Below, in pieces: positions 36,798-48,432 of a stretch of 64,000 nucleotides of DNA; the stretch's first letter is position 1; each line of letters starts with the position of its first letter. Source of the DNA: Psettodes erumei. Lineage: Eukaryota; Chordata; Actinopteri; Pleuronectiformes; Psettodidae. Both the position numbers and the translations under genes were made by a program. Location: contig JAFBJZ010000109.1 of the NCBI GenBank assembly GCA_016785225.1, positions 310,001 through 374,000 of the forward strand. Direction: 5' to 3'. Below the pieces are notes generated by a model, which was not told the DNA's origin, searched no databases, and saw only the letters and a list, made by a program, of their open reading frames with translations.

Positions 36798-37013
36798 TCA
36801 TCCACTGGTATGATTTCTTGACCTCAGCAACTTCTTCTCTGTGTCAGTGCTACGTGGTTCCTCTTCTCCCTCCTTCTCATCCTCCTGAACATCTCCCATG
36901 TCACCATCTGGTAGTTCAACCCCTTCAGTTGTGATCATCTTACCTCTCTTTGGTATCATCCGACCACAATTATCTTGACAAAATGACATTGCGATGTCAT
37001 TGCTGTGGATCAC
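36798..37013 (-). pseudogene. LINE ORF fragment: post-catalytic reverse-transcriptase segment
   Basis: The 71-codon frame carries SNDIAMSFCQDNCGRMIPKR and then VELPDGDMGDV, matching the segment that follows the YMDD motif in this LINE family. After that the peptide turns into Glu-rich sequence, which is the out-of-frame reading of a later part of the element (EEE...DTEKK, then EVAEVKKSYQW in another frame). The junction marks an internal deletion of more than 100 residues relative to complete elements. Confidence 0.75.
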
Positions 37014-37080
37014 CTCATTCCTGGTTTACAGCTTGATGTCATTCATGCAGGAGTTCCCTCATGGTTACTCCACTTTGGAA

Positions 37081-39645
37081 CCTGTGAAAAACAGGGTCGC
37101 ATTGTGACTTAATCGCACTGATATCCAAAAGTGGCATGAAACTTCATACCATTTTCTTGCATCATCTTCTCTTATATCTGTTAAAAGAAGATTCTGCTGC
37201 AGTCGACATTCAGATTAGATCTCAGACACCACAGTTATTACCCTGGCCAGGCGGAACACCTTGGACATGTGTGTTTGTGCTGGTGTGCTTGCATGGCCCT
37301 TATGTGTCCCGCATGTCATTTAGCCAGGATATTTGTCAGGTGCCATAAGATTAGCAGAGAGGTTGTTATATCTTCAAATGCCTGAAAGATGGATGTGTCC
37401 CTCCTTTTCTGTCAGAGGCAAGGAGTATGGCAAGGAAAAATAATGCTCTTTACCAAAGATGACAAAAGCCAACTCATCACCTTACAACAAAAAAGTCAAA
37501 CAAATTTGCAAAACTATCTACAACAGAACTTTTCAGTGAAACAACAGTTAGAAAGACCAGATGAATCATTTATTGTCATTTTAAAAAAAAAATGATGACG
37601 GTGAAATTGATCTTGATTCAGCCTCTTTTATATGATTTTTTATTTTTTTTTTGTCTGCTTTGATCTGCTGATGTTACATCATGATCCACATTTTTCAAAA
37701 AACACAACAAATAGTAATAATGAAAGGTCCCCTTCCAGACAGGCATACTCTGCATTGATGAATAAATTATATATGATATGACTATCACAAAAATTTGAAT
37801 AAGCTGGTTCTTACATTTACATCCATTCTTTCAATCTCATCAAAAAAACGGGACTCAACTTTGTTCAAATACTTTCTGAATAAAGTTGCAGGTTGCAAGA
37901 AGTCTTCTACTTCACTAAGGTCCGTTGTGTGTGCACTACATATTTGTGTAAGCTGCAGAGCTTAACTGGTTAGTTGTTTTCTTTTTTCTATGACATGTAT
38001 TCTATATGGGACCTAAAATCATAGCACAGTTCAGGTTTTTGCTTGCCAAAGCAGCCACTGTAACTGACAGACATACAATCCTAAAAGAATTCTAAAATGA
38101 TTACCACAGGGCACTGATTAGTGTTAGTTTCAAGTTTTACTTGCAGTATTTTGATATTTAATATCTGTGGTGGCTGCCAGGAAATTCCCAAGTCAACAAT
38201 CCCCCCTCTCCCTGTAACATGACAGTCTAACAACCAGCAGAGCAGAGGATCAGACGGAGCAGCCTGTTGACACTGTCTGGCTGCTCCGGTAATAAAGCCA
38301 AATGATGGCAAACAGCAAGACACAATTTCAGCTCAGCGATGGAAAATAAAGCTGTGTAATGAAAGCACAGATGTAATCTGTACACTGGCTGCTGAGGGGA
38401 CGGGAGGGGAGACAGCAGAAGAAAGATAGAGGAAGAGGGGGAGAGAGTTATATCTTGCAGATCAATTGAGAGATGAAAAATTTGTTAAAAGCACAGTTTT
38501 GGTGTCAGGAAGGACTGTTGCTATTGTGGCTTTTTTCTGTTGGAGTGCATGATTCATCAAAACTGTGTTTTTTTGGTCACTTTTCCTTCTTCTGGATAAA
38601 GTGTGGCACAGATACATTACATTTGTTTTTTTCTGTTTACTTGTTACATTAAGCAGTCAGACATAGAGCTGATGATGAAGATATTCATGTCAAAATCGCT
38701 TTTTTCACAAAAAAAGGGGGAGAAAGGGGGTAGAAATATGAGTGCAACACGGTTTGATAGTGAGTGGACCTGTGAAGAGAACTATCTTTGCTCTCCAGTT
38801 TTCATCAGCATAGCAGGAATAGTAGAGTAGATTTAGTTGCCAGGTGAGAAGATGATATTGTGTTTGATTCTCATTCTGATATGAAGTATGGATGTGCAGT
38901 CCATATCTCTATTGGTTGCTTTGCAATAAGAGCTCTAGGCAGTACTCAAAGTACTTGATGTCTGTACGATGATCCAACATGGTCTTCACACGTCCGCCAT
39001 TAAGCACTTAATGTAAATTAGTGAGCCTTAATGGTACCAAATACTCCAACCCCACTCCAAACATAACATGTTTTATTGCCATTTGCACAAACAAAAGAAA
39101 AGATATGAACAACTGTGGCAATTAGACCTCACTGTGATGACATCATATTTTGAAAGGAAGGGGAGTGGTGATGATGATGGAGGAAGGGATGTGTGGAGGT
39201 TAATGCGATGGAGCAGGGTTGCAGCAAATGAACCAGAAAAAGGAGAGAAGAGACCAGGTTTAAGGTTTGACTGCAATGACAGGACTAACTGGTTGAGATT
39301 GTGGCGGAATCTGATTGGTTACCAAAAAACGCCCATTGTCAGCTGATTAGACAAAGCATGTGTAGAGAGGGAGAGAGTGACAGAGAATGTAAATTAATCT
39401 AAATTAATGAGTCACAAAGATAGTCTTCCTGAATGAATGGGCACAATGACTTAGCTGTTCCACAGTGTATAATCCAAAACATCTAGCAAATGAATTGTCA
39501 AGAAGAATAGAGGGTGAGATCCTCTCCACACTCTTACAGTGATTTAGCTCAGTAAATTGTTCACACTGTGGGAACAGTCTGTTCCAACTTAGGTTTATGA
39601 TATATTTAAAGCAATGATACAACTTACATTTCTTAGCCAATATAT
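37081..39645. other. Unique sequence, no gene seen
   Basis: More upstream LINE sequence may extend a little past 37081 but is not recognisable. The rest is AT-rich and without clear features. Short frames at 38081-38323 and 39068-39346 lack domains. Confidence 0.4.
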
Positions 39646-39647
39646 AT

Positions 39648-39674
39648 AATTTATTTTATTTTATTTTATTTTTC
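39648..39674. repeat. ATTTT pentanucleotide repeat
   Basis: About five TTTTA units preceded by a short TA run. Confidence 0.88.
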
Positions 39675-40015
39675 TATCAACAGTTATTTTGGTTGGTAGA
39701 AAGTCATACTACTACAGATATTGAGGTAAGTTCATAATAGGGAGTGGGCAGCTATACTCAACAAGCTCATTATGCTGATTTAATGGTGTCAGCATTTAAA
39801 CATGTCATTTTCTGATCTGTGATTTTATGGTTGGGTTTCATGTCATATTAGCAAATAGTCAGATTATATAATTATTTATTATTTTTCCCTCCACTCCTCC
39901 ACTGTTCCCCCTTTCTTTAGTTACTCCTCTGTTTTGTGTCCTTCCCCTGTTTTTTTTCTTCTCACATTGGTTTAGTAGCAATATGTGGGTCAGTCAGCTC
40001 TGATGAATTAAAACC
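39675..40015. other. Unique sequence, no gene seen
   Basis: AT-rich with a pyrimidine-rich part near 39890-39960. No recognisable feature. Confidence 0.42.
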
Positions 40016-40091
40016 TGTGTGTGTGTGTGTGTGTGATATATTGCAGCACTGTGTGTGTGCATGTGTGTGTGGTATGTGTTTGATATATTAA
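40016..40091. repeat. Duplicated TG microsatellite with shared flank
   Basis: Two TG arrays are each followed by a GATATATT word, which suggests local duplication of an array together with its flank. Confidence 0.75.
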
Positions 40092-40218
40092 AACAGTGCG
40101 TGCGCTGCATCCATCTTCAGGCAGCCATTCTGTGGCTGCCATAAATCACCATCAGTTTCAGCGTCACTTCCAGGAAACCTGACAGGAGATGCCACACCGC
40201 TGTGTCAGGATGCTGGGC

Positions 40219-40247
40219 GTGTGTATATGTGTGTGTGTGTGTGTGTG
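40219..40247. repeat. TG microsatellite
   Basis: A TG run of about 29 bases with one TA interruption, ending in a GGAGGGGG patch. Confidence 0.9.
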
Positions 40248-41543
40248 GAGGGGGACACTAGTTGCCCTGGCCCTGGTGATATTGTGAACCTCACTGTTGG
40301 AAGTGAGGTTAAAATTTCTATATCTACAGTAAGGGAATGGCACTAATGATTTTATGGACCTAGTTTGCAGCAAGAGTAACAGAACACAATGAAGTGACCA
40401 CGCTAAGAGGAAGGAGGGGATCTGAATAAAACAGAACAATTATCTGATGCATCAAATAAACAGCACTCCACAAATGTGTGTAATCTCCCACGAATTAGAG
40501 GTGTGCTTCATCGTAATCACCACTATTTGAGAAGGACTGCAGAAGATAGGAACGATCTGATAGAAGGCACTAAAAACCTTTCAACAGTTTTCAAAAGGAA
40601 ATATGTTCCACTGGATTCCCATCTTTAAAGTTTTTGCTAGAACAAGGTCTAAATTTCACAACAGAGGAAAAATAAGGTTTTAAATGTTGGATTCAAGAGC
40701 AAATTTAAGATCTTTAGAGGAGAGGGTTAAGATAAAAAAATGGAGAGAGAGAGAGTGACACAAAGAATGAGATCAGTACAAAAAATGCAGGCAAATTTAA
40801 TCTAAAATGTTGAACTTTAAAAGTGTAGGTCTTAACTAACCCTAACCTATTCTAAATGGCATTCATAGATATGGATAAAATCTCTCATCTACCATTCTTT
40901 CATGGGTCTGCATTTCCCTCTAGAAACCCTGTCCATAACCATAACTATATACTTTGATAATTATGGGAGAAAGGTGAATTCCCCTGATTAACAATCTTCA
41001 TTTTTACCCATGTAAATATCTAAATATATAAAATATTTATTATTCTCTTGTAATGATTTATATGTGTATTCTTCATATTTGTTGAATTGTATGCTTGACT
41101 TTTTTGCACTAAAACCATTTTTTTGCAGTAAACCAAACCAACTGAACACGTCAGTGAACATGTCTTTTCTCAAATGTCATAGCTTGTAGTTATCTTTAAA
41201 GAACATTGTTGCAATTTATTAGGAAATGAAAATAACACTTTGTAAAGTTTAGTGTGACCTAATTTGCTGTTGCATTTCACCTTTATAGGCTGACAGCAAT
41301 ATATAACATATAAATAACTTTCGGGGTCAGTTGGTAACAGAAAGTCAGTTATGTCAAGTCATGCATACTTTTTGTCCATTAATTTTTTAACACCTTCAGA
41401 GAATACAATGAAACACCAATGAAAGACTTTAATCCCTGCTTTAGTCTATAAATTGTACACAAGCAAAGACAGTCTCTAATCTGAGAATGGCTTTCCAATC
41501 CACTAAAAGCGATTTTAGTGCACTTTAATTGTGTAAAACACTG
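40248..41543. other. Unique AT-rich sequence, no gene seen
   Basis: Featureless AT-rich sequence with a short GA run near 40743. No recognisable domain in any frame. Confidence 0.42.
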
Positions 41544-41566
41544 ACACACACATACACACACACACA
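41544..41566. repeat. CA microsatellite (left arm of facing pair)
   Basis: A short CA run, about 75 bases from a TG array on the same strand, so the two arms are complementary. Confidence 0.9.
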
Positions 41567-41637
41567 TGCACCTGAACACCTGGTGTCTATGCCCATCTGG
41601 CCTTCACTGTTTGATGCATACATGTTTATCTGCATGC

Positions 41638-41640
<3 letters not shown>

Positions 41641-41670
<30 letters not shown>
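41641..41670. repeat. (GT)15 microsatellite (right arm of facing pair)
   Basis: A pure GT run; see the CA run to its left. Confidence 0.95.
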
Positions 41671-41672
<2 letters not shown>

Positions 41673-43570
41673 AGTATATGTGCTCTAAAAGCACAGTGAG
41701 TCCTAGAACAGAGTGGGGTCACTCTACATTAGTAACCTCCTATAAAAAAAAGCTCCTGGGGGGGCTGGATTACAGAGTGCAAACATTTTGGCGCAGAGAG
41801 AAATATAAAATCTGAGATGAGACTCTGTTGTCAGGCATGTCAGCTGCATTAGGCAAAGAGAGATGGAGGACGCTTGGATACAAACAATGCGATGGGGAAA
41901 TATGGGGATGTCAGTGGGTCATTGTGACACACCGTGAACTTCACACATACAGAACATATTTTGTTTTGTTTTCAACCTCCGGAAGAGGAATATCCACTTA
42001 CACACAAATCCCACAGATTCTGCTCAATCACTACTTTCAACTGTTCATAACATTATTATCATTAGCTGAGCTGTTGGCTCATCAAGCAAAGATTGACAAG
42101 CATAAAAAGGATCACAGCAAACATGCAAGAGCACAATGCAACAGGAATGATAACTTTTTTGTTATGTGTGAGTGTACCACTGTTCTTTGATGCTCTTAGC
42201 TGGTCTGCTTCATGCTTCTGTTCAGCAGGCTGATGCTTCTACCTGCAATCTGTTTGCCAGTGATCATTTTTCTCTGGCATGCAACTTGGTGGGCTCCAGT
42301 CGATGCTGCCCCTCCCACACCAAAATCATCATCCCCACATGTGCTACACTGTTGTCTTTATTATCCACCTGTCCTGCATCCTCCTCCATCCTTTGTGCAC
42401 ATTTTTCTGCCAGGTCAGAACCACCTTTTCCTCTCCATCTTTTCCTCCATTATCCTCTCATTTGTTATTATTCCTCCTCCTCCTCCTTTTCATTGTAAAT
42501 ACCTTGTGCTGCCTGTTTCCTTTCTTATCTCCTCTCTTGCTCCCCTTCCTCTTTAACCTCCATCCATTTTGTCTTCTGACGTCCTGCTTGCATCGAGGTC
42601 GACCCCTCCGTCTGTTTCTGGCCCTGTGGAGGGGGAGGAGGAGAGGCACTGACTCACCCTGCTCCTCTCATTATCTTATTAAGATGGCTGTTGGAACGCA
42701 CTGCAATTACCACAGCATCCACAACGCTGCTCCGCCCTGCCTCTTGTGTGTTCGTTTGCACAGTGCAACTGCTTTTCATGCATCCGCCTGCTCATGCTGG
42801 AGTGTGTTAATTGTGCTGGACTGGATATGTCTCATTTCAGACACCCCTCAGAGAGTGGCCATGACCCGTCTGCCACATAGAACACCACAGAATACTGATC
42901 AAAGGTGTGACTGAAACTGGCTTCTGTGCATTAGTTTGCATATGAACCACCACATGTTCGCTGTTCATTTTTTTGGGATTATTATATCCTTCAATATACT
43001 ACCATGTAAGTTTGGTCTTTTGTTTTGTACATTTATTTAATTATTCTAAAGGGTTTTTTTCTATTTATTTTTTTTCCTATTTATTTAGGTAGCGGAGCAA
43101 GGAGCCACAAAAATGGCTTTCTGACATTGAAGGGCATAAACAGGTGGGGGCTATTTAAATGAGGCAGTGCAAAGAAGAGAGACTTCTCAGGACCATGTCT
43201 CTTTGTAGTGCAGCATCGCTTCAAGGCCCATCTGGTGCAAATTAAATACTTGGAGTGAATGTGCAGTGATTATAAATCACCTATTTCATTATACACTCTG
43301 CAACCAGTGGATGTGCTTACGTCAGGGTCAATATTATGGTTAGACTTAAATGAAGGAGGAACGTCAGCATGCCTTGATTTGTACATGAATAAAAGAGATT
43401 CTTATAGTATCTGTGGTCCACAGCTAATGTGTGCTGTGTGAAATGCTTCCCTTTTAGTTCATTCAATCCCTGCAGCCATCTGAAGGCAGCACCACTATGC
43501 ATGGCTGCTTCCTGTGATTACCTTGACTGAAATCACATGCAAATTAAAATATTCTGCTATGAAATAACTC
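41671..43570. other. Unique sequence with polypyrimidine tract; longest open frame is spurious
   Basis: The plus strand from about 42360 to 42560 is a C/T-rich tract with a TCCTCC run. It holds open several overlapping frames, including the longest in the window (211 codons, 42279-42914), whose product is Leu/Pro/Ser/Phe-rich and has no domain order. The 42650-42730 part is less biased, with an ATTATCTTATTAAGATGG word, and might be regulatory. Confidence 0.4.
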
Positions 43571-43878
43571 CTACCCTACCACATCCCAAAGATGTTCTAG
43601 TGGATTCAGATCTGGCTCACTGTCATGTACATGAAGCTAGTTTATGCTGGAAGTCATTCCAGCCATTAGGATGCCCATGGTCAACAACATGGTCAACACT
43701 CAGATAGGCTGACTGTATGTGGCTCCCCAGCAATTACACCAGCAGCAACCTTGACTTTTGACACAAGGTAGGTTGGGTCCATGGATTCATGCTATGGACT
43801 CTGCCATCTGTACCCTCAGCAGAAGTTCAGGTTTTATCAGACCAGGCTACCACACTTCGATCATCCAGTTCACTGTTA
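43571..43878 (-). mobile_element. Tc1-like transposase remnant (DDE region), deleted
   Basis: On the plus strand, GGATTCAGATCTGG, then CAGATAGGCTGACTGTATG, then GGTAGGTTGGGTCCATGGA and TTTTATCAGACCAGGCTACC follow the order of the antisense strand of a fish Tc1-like transposase gene, covering part of its DDE catalytic region. Spacing is much shorter than in complete genes, so parts are missing. No frame stays open through it, and the element's ends were not found. It appears to be a different Tc1 family from the element at 33.9 kb. Confidence 0.65.
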
Positions 43879-44752
43879 ATTCCATTGATGGAACTATGAT
43901 TTTAATGAAAATATGACAAAAACATCAAGACCAAAAAGAAAAAGACTGATGATGCAAAAGACAGACAAAATGGATGTTTTCTATAAAGTCTGACTCAACA
44001 ACCAGCATGCATCTGCAGAACCAAACACTGTAGCTCCTGATTGATGACACAGTTTCCTCCACCACCAAAATCATCTTGCTCAGAAGACAATTCAGCTGCT
44101 GCACTGCGGTTAGTAATGAAACACCTTGCAAAGTCCACTGTCAGTTGAACAGCTGAGACAATCTACACCCACATGCAGGCACCGGTATTTATAATGAGGT
44201 AAGGTAATGTGGCTGCCATGGGCTGTGGAGGTGACATTAATGTTATTTTCAGTTGGCTGTCTCTGTCAGGTGATGGTGACCACTTCTTTTTCAGGTTAGA
44301 GATTCTTTCTTCTTCATTTTCAGTCACAAACAAGCATTAAAATGTGAGTATTACAGCAAATATTTTTTCTAAACACCTATCAGCAAAAACTCATTAATTC
44401 TCTACAAGCATCATTAAACATCCTAAGTGATAATGCAAAGGATTGTCTAAACCCCAGTCCATTGTCATAAATCAGGAGTTTGTATGCTATGATATGAATC
44501 TTTTAGCAAGCTTAAGTCCAAGTGCAATTCACAAATGTTTGTGCTGAAGATTTACAATCTTGGACTTTTTAAATTTTTAAATAAATTCCCTCACATTCGA
44601 TGCAGATTATTCCAAATGTACAAAAGACTCCCAACAGAAAGGGTCTTTAATTTCCATTCGAGGATTTAGTGGGAGCAATAATTCTGTGAGTTTGGAGCCA
44701 GAGCCGTGACTGAGTCAGCGGCTCATTGCAGTTTGATCTGGTTATACAGACG
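43879..44752. other. Unique sequence, no gene seen
   Basis: AT-rich sequence directly beside the Tc1 remnant. The missing ends of that element may lie here but are not recognisable. Confidence 0.4.
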
Positions 44753-44773
44753 ACACACACACACACACACACA
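44753..44773. repeat. (AC)10 microsatellite
   Basis: A short pure AC run followed by GA-rich sequence. Confidence 0.9.
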
Positions 44774-46193
44774 GAGGCAGCTCAGAGAGAAAGGCGTCTG
44801 AGAAAGAACGAGACAGGGAACTTGATGAAAGAGATTTATTTTGGGGTTCAGAATTGATAACCTGTATTCAATCTTCACAGCAGTGTCCTCGGCCAGGCTC
44901 TGCAGATGCTGCGTGCCTCTCTTTTTTTCTTTTTTTACTCCTCTTTAATAATTTCTTTTCAATCAGTTCCACCTGCCTTCGATGATGGTGCTGAGATAAA
45001 ATACTGGGCTGCCCTCCAGCCTCTAAAGTGGTTTATCGCCATAGAGACATGGTACAGTTCTGCACTAAGGCCTGAGATAAAACACTAAACCGTAACTTAC
45101 AATGCTATATCTAATCATTTCCACAGCCAGTTGTCACACCGAACCCCGTCACAAATGCTGCATTCAAATCACATGGACCACTCCCAACCTGAGCCTTTAG
45201 CAGCCTATTATATAACACGTGACGGACAGCTGATCATGCTTGGAAGGGACACAACACACATTTCGACAGCACCAGAGCTCGCTGGTGCTCACAGTTATTA
45301 GTCAGTATGTGAAGAACGGATGAGACTTTGAAATGATGCACAGAGAACATCCATCGTTGTGAATTATATGCTGCTTACTTATCAAAATGATGCAGAGTTT
45401 GACAGACAGTAGAAAAAACACGTGATGTGTAATCATAGCTTTGCTATACCATCTAAAAGCTGAGGTGAACTATTTATTTTTTCCCACTCAAAAGGTCACA
45501 GCCTGTGCCGTACAGTAAAGTAGTGGACAGCTGATCACAGTGGGCTTGTTCAACAGAGGAAAAAAATATTGTTAGTAACTGTGTGAAGAGCAGGTTCCAG
45601 CAGTGGCTCCAGTTTTCAAATTGCTTTGTTCAGTAAGACATACCGCAAGTTCTTACCAATGTTGTTATTGACTTATAACACTTATTGACTACTCCTATTT
45701 CTCCCCATTATCATTTAAAGCAGCTATGCTCCAGATACTAGTCAGGTGTGCACTGAGAGAGACCATCAAAAGTCAGAAAAGGGAGGCTTTAGAACTATTT
45801 CTCAGATGACTTGTTATTTATTTTATTTTTGTCATGGCTGGGCACAGACACAGACATTTTGGTGTACACGCTTTAAGCATGAAGAAAAATATGTATACAG
45901 TGATATTTTATTGCATAAATTCCATAAATAATTGCTGACAGGTTCAGAGTCCATTATGTAGCTATTGAGCATTTATTGTTGGAATTGCAGCATCATCTAA
46001 CATAGCATAAAGTGCAGCAGTGTAAGCTGGTGGCTCTTCCTCCTGTCTGCTTCTGACATGATGGAGGACACATCTGTAATCATCTGGCTGTCTGTTGAAG
46101 AAGCAGCTTGCAACCTCTGATGTGTTTTTAAACTTAACGAATAAACATTGTGACAAACAAACAGAGTCAAGTGGCCAGGCAATGTCCTGCTAG
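44774..46193. other. Unique sequence, no gene seen
   Basis: The word GGACAGCTGATCA occurs twice (about 45225 and 45527), which may reflect an old duplication. No coding or RNA feature. Confidence 0.38.
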
Positions 46194-46207
46194 GTTTCCA
46201 TGGTGAC
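46194..46207. promoter_or_regulatory. X-box-like (RFX) motif
   Basis: GTTTCCATGGTGAC closely resembles the paired half-sites bound by RFX factors. It stands alone, with no promoter signs nearby, so chance occurrence is quite possible. Confidence 0.2.
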
Positions 46208-46292
46208 CAGTTAAGAGCACTCGGCACCACAACCTTTTTTTGCAGTTGATTTGCAAGCAGTGGCTCCCAGGGTGCTGTGGTTTACCTGCAAA

Positions 46293-46332
46293 TGTGTGTG
46301 TGTGTGTGTGTATGTGTGTGTGTGTGTGTGTG
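46293..46332. repeat. TG microsatellite
   Basis: About 40 bases of TG with one TA interruption in the middle. Confidence 0.93.
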
Positions 46333-47913
46333 AGTGACACATCCATCAAACATAGGAGGAAGGAGTAGTGGAGAACTTCATGGATAGTTTGTTGAAGGAA
46401 AACAAATGCCAAAAAAACTTTCTGTCACTCCTGACATCTTCAGTGTGATTGGCTTTTCGTAACAGTCCTCTTTCTTTGAATTGACTTTTGCTCTGTTGAG
46501 TTGCTCTGCCGCAGATAAACTGCACGCATGAAGAGCTCTGACTCATCTGGTGCAGGTTCCATATGAACTGGCATAAACAATAAGTTGTGCTTTGGCATCA
46601 CAAGGGAATCGCCAGGACGACAAAACCACTTCCACTCTCATTCTGCAAACTGACAGCTTGACCGACGTGCGAGTTAATGCTTTCTTTTCACTTCAGTCAT
46701 AACAGCCTTGCAACACTTTACTTTATCATATTTTTCCAGTGTCTTCAACTCAAACTAAACACCATAATAAGGCATTTTTACATTCTCTGAAATTGCCATT
46801 TAAACCCCACTGGTCTTTGAAATTAGCACGAAGCAGGGATCCATTATTAAAGATTTGATTTGATGCATATGCAACTTCATTCATTCTGTAGCATCTGAAA
46901 GTAATTCAGATTGAGTGCAACAAATTTACAACCAGTGTTATATTTATTAGGATTACACCTTTTATCCCATAATCCCAAATAAAAGCCACCATTCAAATAA
47001 TGACTATGTCTCAAGCAGTGGCTGGTCCTAACAACAAAGCACTGTGTTGGGTGGAACATACCTGTTCAAACCTGGCAACAGAATGTGTCTCCACATGCAT
47101 CTCAAGTGGACCTCACTTCCCTGTTGCAAATAAACACGAACCTCATTTCTGTTTGCAAATATGATTTTAACTTGCAGAGACAGCAATAAACTTACAGCCA
47201 GAAATCAAACAAAGAAGAAGTAGAAATCAAAGCAGTATAGAGCAAATCAGAATCAAATCCAAAATCAGAGAACAGAACTAAGCTAACCTTGGTTCCTTAG
47301 CAGCTGGGGTAAATCAAGGAGCATTCTCGCCCTCACACAAGGACTCCATGGGGAATTCATGGCAACTTGGAAAACAAAGTTTAATTGTGCAACAGGAGCT
47401 TTTCTCGTTGGCAGGGTCATGTGTATTAAACAGGAGGGATGTAGGAGGAAGGGGAGGGATGAAAGAGGGACGAAGGGCACGCAGGCGTGAAATGCAGCAA
47501 ACACTGCTCCACTGGGCGCTTGTTAAAATGACCCCGTTGTTGTGGAGGCACATGGTTAAAAGAGCGGGAAGTCACATGGGTGAAAACTTAGAGATTCTGA
47601 GAACAGGAAAGAATGTATGTGTGATGGAAGAGTTAGTGAGAGAGTATGTGAGGAAATCTAAAAGCGGATAGAGAGGGAAAGTGGGAGGTGAGGGAGATCT
47701 AAACAAGGGAGAAATGACAGAGAGAGCATGTCTTATTTATAATCTCTGTTATTCTCTGCCTTGATTCAGGCTCAGATCATACATTAGATCTCACTGAAAC
47801 AAGCCATTTTTCCTCCACTCTCCTCTCCAACTCCACTTCTATCTTTAGCTGCCATCGCTGTCCCAAATAGACTGTTTCTCTATTTCACTCTCTTTCACAC
47901 AAACCTTACTGCT
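46333..47913. other. Unique sequence, no gene seen
   Basis: The part near 47340-47425 is repeat-poor and contains TTTAATTGTG, so it may be regulatory. The 107-codon frame at 47348-47671 is Arg/Glu-rich from a GGA-rich tract and has no domain. Confidence 0.4.
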
Positions 47914-47940
47914 GAAGAAGAAGAATAAGAAGAAGAAGAA
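47914..47940. repeat. GAA trinucleotide repeat
   Basis: About nine GAA units with one AAT interruption, followed by G and A runs. Confidence 0.9.
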
Positions 47941-48101
47941 GGGGAAAAAAAACGAACGAGCAAAGATAGATATATATTTTACATCCCTGGTGCAGCTTTT
48001 ATCTAAAAAGCATCGGTCAGCCCCAATGGAGTTTGGTTACTTTTTATCGTTGAGATTGAGCAAACTGTCAAAAGTTAGTCTGGGTGATCAAATCCAATTG
48101 C

Positions 48102-48129
48102 TATGGTGGGAAATTTCCCTCCCACCATA
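48102..48129. repeat. Nested palindrome
   Basis: Outer 10-bp arms (48102-48111 and 48120-48129) are perfectly complementary. They overlap an inner palindrome, GGGAAATTTCCC, which itself resembles an NF-kB-like or ETS-rich symmetric site. Confidence 0.8.
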
Positions 48130-48409
48130 TGGTTGTTAAGTGAAGTATGTGTTTTTTCTGTGCCGAAACCTAATCAAAAAGTTCCATAACGGTAATAATC
48201 AGCACCACCAGCTATTTCAAGAGATGCTCCCATGGGTGGTGTCAGAAGGCAGGGATGAACAACCTATAGGGTTGCTCAGGGCTCAGGGCTGACTTGTTGC
48301 TCAAAACTGATTTTAATTCTAAATTATTTTAGTTTAATGCCACATGAATTAACAATAATTGTAAGATTGCAAAATGAATAAACTCTGAGTGATCACATTC
48401 TGGATTAGA
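48130..48409. other. Unique sequence, no gene seen
   Basis: Short AT-rich stretch without recognisable content. Confidence 0.42.
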
Positions 48410-48432
48410 ATAAAATAAAATAAAATAAAATA
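48410..48432. repeat. ATAAA pentanucleotide repeat
   Basis: Between four and five TAAAA units. Confidence 0.88.

Larger units (their letters stand above)
36360..37080 (-). mobile_element. Decayed LINE of the restriction-like-endonuclease type
   Basis: Reading leftward on the minus strand, the pieces of one retrotransposon polyprotein appear in order. First is a degenerate reverse-transcriptase catalytic motif (the YMDD region, with a frameshift, near 37045), then a thumb-like segment containing CGRMIPKRGK and VELPDG. A large internal deletion follows, then SYQWMKKAGLKD, then MAAQEQALS. A zinc-knuckle remnant comes next (CWLC and a frame-shifted HITAG, with the last Cys changed), then AGIVYRNMC, KILWDLQVQT, and a VVTDVAIP segment from the endonuclease. 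It fits the R2/R4/Dong-like group that uses a restriction-like endonuclease; the exact clade is uncertain. At least four frameshifts, stops and deletions make it inactive. Confidence 0.8.

Noticed and set aside
42279..42914. Longest open frame in the window (211 codons, plus strand)
   Set aside because: It is held open by a C/T-rich tract; the product is Leu/Pro/Ser/Phe-rich, has no domain, and overlapping frames are open in the same place, as expected for biased composition.
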